The position numbers and the translations under genes are program-made. Below are positions 43,303-49,894 of a stretch of 64,000 nt of DNA, piece after piece. A model generated the notes under the pieces. The model had not been told where the DNA came from. It saw nothing but the letters and a program-made list of their open reading frames with translations, and made no database searches. The stretch comes from Curtobacterium sp. 'Ferrero' (GTDB lineage Bacteria > Actinomycetota > Actinomycetes > Actinomycetales > Microbacteriaceae), in NCBI RefSeq assembly GCF_002412165.1, contig NZ_NXIA01000012.1, positions 1-64,000 on the forward strand, read 5' to 3'. The first letter of the stretch is position 1; every line of letters starts with the position of its first letter.

Positions 43303-44232
43303 CTACTTCTGGTCCTTCGGACACCAGTAGAGCTTGCGTCCGGCCATGTCGGCCATCCGGATCTCGGTGCCGCACACCCGGCACGGCTCGCCCTGCCGGT
43401 GGTAGACCCAGTGGCGGTCCTTCCGCGAGCGCACGGCCTTGGCGTGGTCGGCCTTCGACAGCCCGTCCATCGTGAGCATCAGACCGTCGCGGACGCCCGC
43501 GTGCAGGAGCTCCGACCAGTCGTGCCACAGGGCCTTCGCCTGCTTGACCGTGAGCTTGTTCCCCGGCTTGTACGGGTCGATGCGCTGCCGGAACAGGAGC
43601 TCCGCGCGGTAGATGTTGCCGATGCCGCTCACGACGGACTGATCCATGAGCAGCTGACCGATCGCGACCCGACGCTTCCGGACGTTCTCGACGAAGGTCT
43701 GCTCGGCCTCCGGACCGTCGTCGTTGATCGGGTCGGGACCGAGCTTGTCGAGGGCCTTCTGGACGCCCGCCGGGTCCTCGACCACGCAGGCCGTCGGGCC
43801 GCGGAGGTCGGCGACGGTGTCCTCGGTGAGGATGCGGACGCGCACCTGTCCGACCGGGTCCGGTGGGAACGCCTCGATCGGGTCCTCCGCCTTCTCCTGC
43901 TCGGCCATGCGGTACCGGGCGAGCCGCGGGGCACCGATGGACGACAGCGACTCCTCGCCGTCGCCGTCCTCGGAGAGCGCCTCGGCCGAGGAGATCACTC
44001 CCGCGAAGTCCCACGCGCCGTACAGGCCGAGGTGGACGCGCAGGAACAGGTCGCCCTCGAACTCGAGGAACATCTGCTTGCCGACCGCCCGCGCCGCGAC
44101 CATGCGCTTGCCGTCGAGCCGCGCGGCACCGGCGGCGAACCGTCCCTGCGGACTCGACACCTCGCAGCGCTTGCCGACGAAGTGCCGGGTGAACTGGTTG
44201 GCGATGCGGTGGACGGAGTGACCCTCGGGCAT
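43303..44232 (-). CDS. Fpg/Nei-family DNA glycosylase
   Basis: 309 residues. The N-terminal Pro2-Glu3 pair needed for lyase chemistry is present (Met-Pro-Glu-Gly-His-Ser-Val-His), and the helix-two-turn-helix has Val-Ser-Gly-Ile-Gly-Asn-Ile-Tyr-Arg. A C-terminal zinc finger has Cys-Arg-Val-Cys and Trp-Cys-Pro-Lys-Asp; the fourth ligand position is Asp rather than Cys. It is nearest to the actinobacterial Nei2 type. It removes oxidised bases in base-excision repair. It lies 18 bp after rpiB on the same strand. Confidence 0.9.
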   Translation of the reverse strand: MPEGHSVHRIANQFTRHFVGKRCEVSSPQGRFAAGAARLDGKRMVAARAVGKQMFLEFEGDLFLRVHLGLYGAWDFAGVISSAEALSEDGDGEESLSSIGAPRLARYRMAEQEKAEDPIEAFPPDPVGQVRVRILTEDTVADLRGPTACVVEDPAGVQKALDKLGPDPINDDGPEAEQTFVENVRKRRVAIGQLLMDQSVVSGIGNIYRAELLFRQRIDPYKPGNKLTVKQAKALWHDWSELLHAGVRDGLMLTMDGLSKADHAKAVRSRKDRHWVYHRQGEPCRVCGTEIRMADMAGRKLYWCPKDQK

Positions 44233-44250
44233 GGAGCCTGTCTACCCGGC

Positions 44251-44739
44251 CTACTCGTCGATCTGCTTACCGGCGATGTGCCCCGTCGTCTCGTACTCGG
44301 CGAGCTGCGCGATGCGGCGGGCGTGGCGCTCCTCGCCCGAGAACGGCTCCGCGATGAAGAGGTCGACGAAGCGGATCGCCTCGTCCTCGGTGTGCTGCCG
44401 AGCGCCGATCGAGATCACGTTGGCGTCGTTGTGCTGGCGGGCGAGGAGCGCAGTCGACTCGTTCCAGACGAGCGCGGCCCGGACGCCCTCCACCTTGTTC
44501 GCGGCGATCTGCTCGCCGTTGCCCGACCCGCCGAACACGACGCCGAGCGCCTCGACACCCGCACGCTGGTCCTGCACGACCGCGTGCGCCGCGTTGATGC
44601 AGAACGAGGGGTAGTCGTCGAGCGCGTCGTACTCGGTCGGACCGTGGTCCACGACCTCGTGTCCCGCCTCGGTCAGGTGGGTGGCGAGGGTCTTGTTGAA
44701 CTCGAGGCCGGCGTGGTCCGTTCCGAGGTGGATGCGCAT
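44251..44739 (-). CDS. rpiB: Ribose-5-phosphate isomerase B
   Basis: 162 residues of the RpiB/LacAB fold. Phosphate and ring-opening residues are visible in Gly-Thr-Asp-His-Ala-Gly at the N-terminus. The catalytic-loop stretch Gly-Gly-Ser-Gly-Asn-Gly-Glu-Gln-Ile-Ala-Ala-Asn-Lys has Glu at the base position, as in the mycobacterial enzyme. It interconverts ribose-5-P and ribulose-5-P. It is upstream of, and likely read with, the Nei-type gene. Confidence 0.95.
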   Translation of the reverse strand: MRIHLGTDHAGLEFNKTLATHLTEAGHEVVDHGPTEYDALDDYPSFCINAAHAVVQDQRAGVEALGVVFGGSGNGEQIAANKVEGVRAALVWNESTALLARQHNDANVISIGARQHTEDEAIRFVDLFIAEPFSGEERHARRIAQLAEYETTGHIAGKQIDE

Positions 44740-44760
44740 GGACCGATCCTATTCCCGGGG

Positions 44761-45390
44761 TCAGCGCCCCCTGACCACGATGACGACGTACCGTGCCACG
44801 TCGTCGCCGGCGTTCCGGTACACGACGTCTGCGGGCTCGCCGAGCTCGATCCGGTCGCCCGCGGCGAGCCGCGTCACCGCGTCGCCGACGACGAGTTCCA
44901 GCGTCCCGTCGAGCACCCAGATGCAGTGGCGCAGGAAGGCGTACGCGGACGCCGGGTAGGCCACTTCGCGGCCGGCCGGGAGGCGCACCTCGGTCACGTC
45001 CGCGGGGAAGTCCGCACTCGAGACGGGACGGCGCCGGTACCCGGTGTCGGGATCGGTCCAGGAGTCCGCGGTCGCGCCGCGTTGGACGCCGCGCGCCTCG
45101 TCGGGGTCGGCTCCCCTCGGCACCTCGTGCTCGAGCGACTCGTCGAGGAGCTGTGACACCGTGAGCCCGAACGCGCCGGAGAGCCGCCCGAGGATCGTCG
45201 CCGTGGGGCTCGACACCCCGCGCTCGACGCGGTTGATCATGGCGCGGGAGACGCCGGACTCCTCCGCGAGCTCGGTGAGGCTCCACTTCCGCTCGGTCCG
45301 CAGGCGCTGCAGCCGTTCCCCGAGCCGCCGCTGGGCAGCGTCGTCCGCCGTTTCCGGTTCCGACTCCGGTGCGTCTACGATCTGAGACAT
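44761..45390 (-). CDS. XRE-family regulator with C-terminal cupin
   Basis: 209 residues. The helix-turn-helix (about 22-76) has Arg-Leu-Gln-Arg-Leu-Arg-Thr-Glu-Arg, Leu-Ala-Glu-Glu-Ser-Gly-Val-Ser and Ile-Asn-Arg-Val-Glu-Arg-Gly. A cupin barrel at the C-terminus (Leu-Asp-Gly-Thr-Leu-Glu-Leu, Gly-Asp-Arg-Ile) probably binds a small ligand. The ATG at 45390 overlaps the ATG of the divergent GNAT gene by two bases; TATGCT on the minus strand ends 6 nt upstream. Confidence 0.88.
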   Translation of the reverse strand: MSQIVDAPESEPETADDAAQRRLGERLQRLRTERKWSLTELAEESGVSRAMINRVERGVSSPTATILGRLSGAFGLTVSQLLDESLEHEVPRGADPDEARGVQRGATADSWTDPDTGYRRRPVSSADFPADVTEVRLPAGREVAYPASAYAFLRHCIWVLDGTLELVVGDAVTRLAAGDRIELGEPADVVYRNAGDDVARYVVIVVRGR

Positions 45391-45402
45391 GGCGACAGCA
45401 TA
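45376..45402. promoter_or_regulatory. Face-to-face leaderless -10 boxes
   Basis: TACGAT (45376-45381) points right, 7 nt before the GNAT ATG at 45389. AGCATA (45397-45402) reads TATGCT leftward, 6 nt before the regulator's ATG at 45390. Each box lies inside the other gene. Confidence 0.45.
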
Positions 45403-45916
45403 TGCGACGAACGGAACGGGCCCGGTGACCGTCCGCGACTGCGAACCGCGGGACCTCGACGTCGTCCACGCGCTGCACGTCGACGCCGTCCTGCACACGA
45501 CGGCCATCTGGCAGGAGGAGCCGCACCCGCGCTCGTGGTTCGACGGCTGGCTCGCCGAGCGCCGGGCGGCCGGACTCCCGGTGCTCGTCGCCGAGGTCGA
45601 CGGGGCGGTCGCGGGCTACGTGACCTACAGCGCGTTCCGGCCGCACGAGGGGTACCGGCACACGGTCGAGCACAGCGTCTACGTCGTCCCCGCGTTCCGG
45701 GGTCGGGGCATCGCCCGGACGCTCATGGACGCGCTGGTGGCGCACGCCCGGGCAGCCGGGATGCACGTCATGATGGCGGGCATCTGCTCGTCGAACACGG
45801 GGTCGATCGCGCTGCACGAGCGGCTCGGGTTCGTCACCGTCGGTGTCCTGCCGGAGGTCGGGCGGAAGTTCGACCGGTGGCTCGACCTCACGCTCATGCA
45901 GTTGCGCTTGGGCTGA
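45389..45916 (+). CDS. GNAT acetyltransferase (phosphinothricin/methionine-sulfoximine type)
   Basis: 175 residues. The acetyl-CoA site is Val-Val-Pro-Ala-Phe-Arg-Gly-Arg-Gly-Ile-Ala. Val-Glu-His-Ser-Val-Tyr-Val and Gly-Ile-Cys-Ser-Ser-Asn-Thr-Gly-Ser-Ile-Ala-Leu-His follow, a pattern of the Pat/MnaT group. It likely acetylates an amino-acid analogue or a similar amine. GTG at 45425 (Val-Thr-Val-Arg-Asp) is an alternative start that would remove the overlap with the divergent regulator. Confidence 0.88.
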   Translation: MATAYATNGTGPVTVRDCEPRDLDVVHALHVDAVLHTTAIWQEEPHPRSWFDGWLAERRAAGLPVLVAEVDGAVAGYVTYSAFRPHEGYRHTVEHSVYVVPAFRGRGIARTLMDALVAHARAAGMHVMMAGICSSNTGSIALHERLGFVTVGVLPEVGRKFDRWLDLTLMQLRLG

Positions 45917-45933
45917 GCTCGCAACATCGCCGG

Positions 45934-46992
45934 TCACTCGTCGCCGGGCAGCGGGACCTCGATCGGTGGCGGTGACGGTCGGAACGCCGGAGCGGTGTCG
46001 CCGTGTGCAAGCGGACGATGCGTGGCGAACCACTCCCAGGCGACCACTTCCTCGGCCTCCGCCTGGCTCTCCGCGAGACACTCGTTGCACCGCGTGTGCC
46101 AGCCCTCGTCGTCTTGCCACCGGTGCGGGTGTCCCTTCGGTACCCAATCCGGCGACCACTTGACCTCGAAGGCGTACGCGATCTCGGCGGCGATCCCCCA
46201 CGCCACGCTCTTGAGCGTCTTCTCGTCGATGCCGGCGTCCCACGTGAGCTGGCCGTACCGGAGCTCGGTGAAGACGTTGTCCGCGAGCAGTGCGTGGTTC
46301 TTGTCGTCCCATTCGTCACTCGAGGAGCGCACGACGACCGCGGGCTCGCTCGGGGTCGGGGTCGGTCCGGCATCGAGCGCATGGTCGTCCTCGGCGGGCT
46401 CGGCACTGTGCGTGCGCGCGTACCGTTCGCCGTCCGTCGTGTTCATCAACCACACCGAGTTCGCGAGGTCATCGTCCGGCTCAGCGACACCGGGTGCTGT
46501 GACGTAGCGACTCCGCACCGTCGCGATCCGGTCCGCGCTGCTGCGCTCGGGTTCGACGAATGCGAGCTCTGAGCCGGCGCGGACGAACATCCCGCTCGTC
46601 AGGAGGCCCCGACGAATGCCGACCTCGACGGTCCGTAGCGCCATCGCCCGGGCTCGGGCACCGTCGGGCTCGTGGTCGGTCCGCGCCATGCGGTGCAGCG
46701 CGCGGAGGTCGGTCGCGCACCCGTTCCGGTTGAACTCCGTGAGTCCGAGGAGCAGCTGTTCTTCGGGCGTCCGGGGCGCTGGCTCGTTGCTCGGTGGCAA
46801 CCCACCGTCGCGCCGGACGCTGCGCCGCTGCACCCGGGGATCCTCGGCGTCGACGGGAGGGACGACATCGATGTACGCCTCGTGTCCCGGAAGCGGCTCC
46901 CGCATCGCCGCGATCGAGCCGTCGGGCATCTCGCGGACTTCCTGCGCTGGGAAGGGGACGTACTCGAGGCCTGCTTCAGACAACGATCTCAT
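45934..46992 (-). CDS. Unknown protein, last gene of toxin-like operon
   Basis: 352 residues, soluble, not recognised. The N-terminal part is rich in Pro/Glu. The C-terminal third has Trp residues and Cys-Asn-Glu-Cys, a possible half metal site. It overlaps the stop of the preceding gene by 17 bp, so it belongs to the same transcript as the WXG-like and toxin-like genes. That position would suit an immunity or accessory protein, but nothing in the sequence proves it. The start at 46992 is uncertain. Confidence 0.65.
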   Translation of the reverse strand: MRSLSEAGLEYVPFPAQEVREMPDGSIAAMREPLPGHEAYIDVVPPVDAEDPRVQRRSVRRDGGLPPSNEPAPRTPEEQLLLGLTEFNRNGCATDLRALHRMARTDHEPDGARARAMALRTVEVGIRRGLLTSGMFVRAGSELAFVEPERSSADRIATVRSRYVTAPGVAEPDDDLANSVWLMNTTDGERYARTHSAEPAEDDHALDAGPTPTPSEPAVVVRSSSDEWDDKNHALLADNVFTELRYGQLTWDAGIDEKTLKSVAWGIAAEIAYAFEVKWSPDWVPKGHPHRWQDDEGWHTRCNECLAESQAEAEEVVAWEWFATHRPLAHGDTAPAFRPSPPPIEVPLPGDE

Positions 46993-47431
46993 CCCCGTGC
47001 GGCTCGACGACGTTGCCGTCTGCGTCCCAGATCCCTTCGAAGTAATGGCCCACGTGTGCATCCGGATCGAGGCCCGCTGCTCTGCGGCGGACCCGCTCGG
47101 CCTCGTAGAGAGCCATCCCTCGAGGGGTATCGGTCGCGAAGACGTTCCAGAGGGTGCCGGTCGTGCCGTATCTCTCGTGAGCTCGCTCGAGACGTTCCGT
47201 CACCGACCCTTCCCAGTTCGACCACCTCCCCCGACCATCCTCGTCGGGTTCGAGCGACCCGAGTCCCATGATGTCCTGCTCGACCGATGCCCGGATGTAG
47301 CCGAGGACACGGGAGCGCGTTGTCGCGTCGTCCTCGCCGGTACGTGATGCAAGCGTCGTGTGCCACCCGTGGAGGTCCGTGCCGAGACCGTCTGCGACAT
47401 CGGCGAGAAGTTGGTAGGTCAGTTGGTTCAT
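46976..47431 (-). CDS. Unknown protein, candidate immunity factor
   Basis: 151 residues, soluble, no signal peptide. The helical N-terminal half (Leu-Leu-Ala-Asp-Val-Ala-Asp-Gly-Leu) and acidic C-terminal end (Asp-Gly-Asn-Val-Val-Glu-Pro-His-Gly-Asp-Glu) match no family I know. Supported by a GGAAGG ribosome site before ATG. It starts 62 bp after the end of the toxin-like C-terminal segment, the usual place for an immunity gene. Confidence 0.65.
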   Translation of the reverse strand: MNQLTYQLLADVADGLGTDLHGWHTTLASRTGEDDATTRSRVLGYIRASVEQDIMGLGSLEPDEDGRGRWSNWEGSVTERLERAHERYGTTGTLWNVFATDTPRGMALYEAERVRRRAAGLDPDAHVGHYFEGIWDADGNVVEPHGDEIVV

Positions 47432-47492
47432 TGAGCGCCTTCCAGTGGTTCGTGTGGACCCGATGCCTCCCAACCCTGCCGGGTCTCCAAGT

Positions 47493-48017
47493 TCATCCGT
47501 ATCCCTCTGGATGTGCGTCGTTCGGAAGATCGTGGGGATCAGACCCCTTCGGCATGTGCACTTTGACCGGCTTGACTCCGTCGCGTTGCACCTCGACCAC
47601 AGGGCCGCCAGATTTGCTGTCCCGCCGGTACTGGACACGCGTTCCGTCCGGCAGGACGACGGCGATGCGATCCGGCGTCGAGTCTGCAGTGGCTCGTCCA
47701 CCGCGACTCAGTTCCCGCCAGGCTTGCACGACATGCTCGGGCGTGTCGACCACGCGATGGGGCGGGCTGTCTCCGGGCCGGCCGATCGCGCCGATCGTTC
47801 TGTCAGCTTCCGCGCCCGTCATCGGCCCGACGGCATCGGTCATGATGCCAGCACCACCCGCGACCTCGCGCGGCTTGCCGGTGAGCGGATCGTGCGTCCA
47901 CGCCCAGGCGTCCCGGTCGGCCTGCGCCATCCGCTGCCGCATGACTTCGGCAGGCGTCTGCTGCTTCGCGTCGCCGCTCAGACCGAAGAGGATGCCGAGC
48001 AGTCCGAGCGCGCTCAG
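47493..48017 (-). pseudogene. C-terminal segment of toxin-like protein, out of frame
   Basis: An open frame that continues the preceding gene only if the G8 run (C8 at 48018-48025 on the plus strand) had one more G. It begins Leu-Ser-Ala-Leu-Gly-Leu-Leu-Gly-Ile-Leu, holds Asp-Pro-Leu-Thr-Gly-Lys-Pro-Arg, and ends with a basic domain: Leu-Pro-Asp-Gly-Thr-Arg-Val-Gln-Tyr-Arg-Arg-Asp-Ser-Lys-Ser-Gly-Gly-Pro then Lys-Val-His-Met-Pro. Such a small C-terminal domain is typical of polymorphic toxins, but I cannot name it. Codon use is normal, so it is probably still under selection. Confidence 0.6.
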
Positions 48018-48712
48018 CCCCCCCCGGCCGCAGAACCGCTCCCCGCGGCGGTCCCGCCCGCAGCGCCGAGCCACGGCCACGGGAACTGGAACGGTGTCGA
48101 CGGGAATCCTGGGAGCGGTGCCGGTGCCACCAGGCTCGCGGTCCGGACGTCGGTCCCGTCCGTCGCGAGCCCCGACGTCGACTCGCCGCCGGAGATCGCG
48201 CGGATCCGGCGGGCCAGTTCTCGCTGCCAAGCCCGCCCCTGCTCGTTCCAGGCGGCCACAGCGGTCCGGATTGCGGCGTCCTCGACGGCGAGCGCGGGCA
48301 CCTGCTCCCACGGCGTGGGACTGGTGGGCGGCTCCGGGAGCGCGGCATCGTGCCGCGCGACGGCTGCGTCCAGACCCCTGGCGAAGGTGGAGATCCGTTC
48401 GGCGACCGCAGCGCGGCTGGTGCGGAACTCCGCGAACTCGAAGGATGCCGCATCCAGGAGTCGGTGCAGTCGTCGGACGCTGTCGGCGAGCTCGTCGGCG
48501 ACGCTCGTCGAGCGGTGCGTCATCGCCGGCATCGCATCCCTCACACCGGGCATCTCGAACACCGCCGGCATCGCCGACCAAGCCCGGTCACCGTCGGAAG
48601 CGGACGCGTGGACATTCTCCGCGACGTCACGGAGCGACGCTGCGGCCGCGACGACCGACGCCATGTCCAGTCGGATCTCGTCGAGCGCGTCCACCGCGAT
48701 GATCGCGGTCAA
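48014..48712 (-). CDS. Secreted-toxin-like N-terminal domain protein (interrupted)
   Basis: 232 residues in the current frame, ending Gly-Gly-Gly directly after the G8 run. Helical throughout: two long amphipathic helices around Leu-Arg-Asp-Val-Ala-Glu-Asn-Val-His-Ala, then [30 protein letters not shown], and a Gly/Ala/Pro-rich linker. This resembles the helical N-terminal domains of type VII (LXG/WXG-like) substrates. It starts with TTG overlapping the preceding stop (TTGA). With one extra G the product would be about 406 residues including the C-terminal domain at 47493. Confidence 0.6.
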   Translation of the reverse strand: MTAIIAVDALDEIRLDMASVVAAAASLRDVAENVHASASDGDRAWSAMPAVFEMPGVRDAMPAMTHRSTSVADELADSVRRLHRLLDAASFEFAEFRTSRAAVAERISTFARGLDAAVARHDAALPEPPTSPTPWEQVPALAVEDAAIRTAVAAWNEQGRAWQRELARRIRAISGGESTSGLATDGTDVRTASLVAPAPLPGFPSTPFQFPWPWLGAAGGTAAGSGSAAGGG

Positions 48713-49014
48713 CGGCGTGCCGCCTGCGACGTCCGGCTCGCCATCCGCGCGTCGGCTTCGTCGACGGCCGCGAGTGCGACGACTCCGACAGCACTGACGG
48801 CCTGCAGGTGCGTCCCGACCCGCTCCGCGGTGGCCGCTCGCTCCACAGCGAACGACGCGAGCGCCGCGGCGACCTCGGGCGATCCCCCAGCAGCGGTCAC
48901 GAGTGCGTCGAGCGCACCGCACATCCCTGCCGCGTGCTCGGCGACTTCGGCCGCGGCAACGCGCACGTCCGCGACCGTCCGGTCGCACTCCCCATGGTCA
49001 ACGCGGTACGACAC
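48709..49014 (-). CDS. WXG100-like small helical protein
   Basis: 101 residues, two long Ala-rich helices separated by a short turn (Ala-Gly-Gly-Ser-Pro-Glu), the size and shape of ESAT-6/WXG100 or EspC-like partners, although no Trp-X-Gly is present. The GTG start has GATGGGG just before it. It is the first gene of the four-gene operon and is coupled to the toxin-like gene. No EccC-type secretion ATPase lies in this window. Confidence 0.6.
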   Translation of the reverse strand: MSYRVDHGECDRTVADVRVAAAEVAEHAAGMCGALDALVTAAGGSPEVAAALASFAVERAATAERVGTHLQAVSAVGVVALAAVDEADARMASRTSQAARR

Positions 49015-49067
49015 CCCATCGAGATCCCCATCCCCTGATACTTCACCGGACGGAAGCGACCGTAGCA

Positions 49068-49109
49068 GGACGGGAGGCGCGGTGCCAGCCCGCACCACGC
49101 CTCCCGTCC
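49068..49109. terminator. GGACGGGAGGC-type hairpin
   Basis: Arms GGACGGGAGGCGCGGTGC (49068-49085) and complement with one mismatch (49092-49109), loop 6 nt. It lies 17 nt after the stop of the DsbA-like gene and upstream of the toxin-like operon. Confidence 0.7.
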
Positions 49110-49125
49110 GACAGCGACAGCTGTC

Positions 49126-49767
49126 TCAGGCGGTGGTGTCGAAGATCGGGCCGACCGTGCGGGAGCGCTTCAGCTCGAAGAAGCCCGGGTACTTCGCGAC
49201 GGCGACGACGCCGTCCCAGAGGTCGAGGGCCTCCTGGCCCTTCGGCGCCGGCGAGATGACGGGTCCGAAGAACGCGGTGCCTTCGACGGCGATCACCGGC
49301 GTGCCGACGTCCTGGCCGACGCGCTCGATGCCGTCCTGGTGGCTCGCGCGCACGGCCTGGTCGACCTCGTCGGTCCAGGCGTACTCGACGAGGTCGGCGT
49401 CGAGGTCGAGCTCGGCGAGGACCGCGGGGACGACCTGCTCCGGGTCCGACTCCTGCCGATGTTGGATGTGCTCGCCGAGCGCGTCGTACAGCGGCTTGAC
49501 GACCTGGTCGCCGTGCCGGAGTCGTGCCGCGGTGACGATCCGCGGGTACACCTGGCCAGCGGTGAGCCGCTCGCGGTAGCTCTCCGGGACGTCCTGGTGC
49601 TCGTTGAGCACGAACAGGCTCATCACGTGCCAGGTCACGTCGATCGGGCGCTGGCGCTCGACCTCGCCGACCCAGCGGCTCGTCATCCAGGCCCAGGGGC
49701 AGTTCGGGTCGAACCAGAAGTCCACAGCGGTGCGTTCGGTCGTCTTGTCCACAGTCGTGTCGGTCAC
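49126..49767 (-). CDS. DsbA-like mycothiol-dependent reductase (Rv2466c family)
   Basis: 213 residues of thioredoxin fold with the helical insert. Asp-Phe-Trp-Phe-Asp-Pro-Asn-Cys-Pro-Trp-Ala-Trp-Met-Thr-Ser-Arg-Trp, His-Val-Met-Ser-Leu, Val-Gly-Thr-Pro-Val-Ile, Phe-Phe-Gly-Pro-Val and Phe-Phe-Glu-Leu-Lys-Arg follow mycobacterial Rv2466c closely. That protein's active site is Cys-Pro-Trp-Cys; here it is Cys23-Pro-Trp-Ala, so only the attacking Cys remains. It probably reduces mycothiol mixed disulfides by a one-Cys route. GTG start. Confidence 0.85.
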   Translation of the reverse strand: MTDTTVDKTTERTAVDFWFDPNCPWAWMTSRWVGEVERQRPIDVTWHVMSLFVLNEHQDVPESYRERLTAGQVYPRIVTAARLRHGDQVVKPLYDALGEHIQHRQESDPEQVVPAVLAELDLDADLVEYAWTDEVDQAVRASHQDGIERVGQDVGTPVIAVEGTAFFGPVISPAPKGQEALDLWDGVVAVAKYPGFFELKRSRTVGPIFDTTA

Positions 49768-49894
49768 GGGTGCGAGCGTACGCGCGCTCGCTAGGCTGGA
49801 CTCGACCGTCCCGCCGGTGCACGACGCCGTGCCGGGACCACCCCTCGCACGCGGACAACGACCGTCCGCGTCCCCAGTGGAAGTTGGAGCGTCC

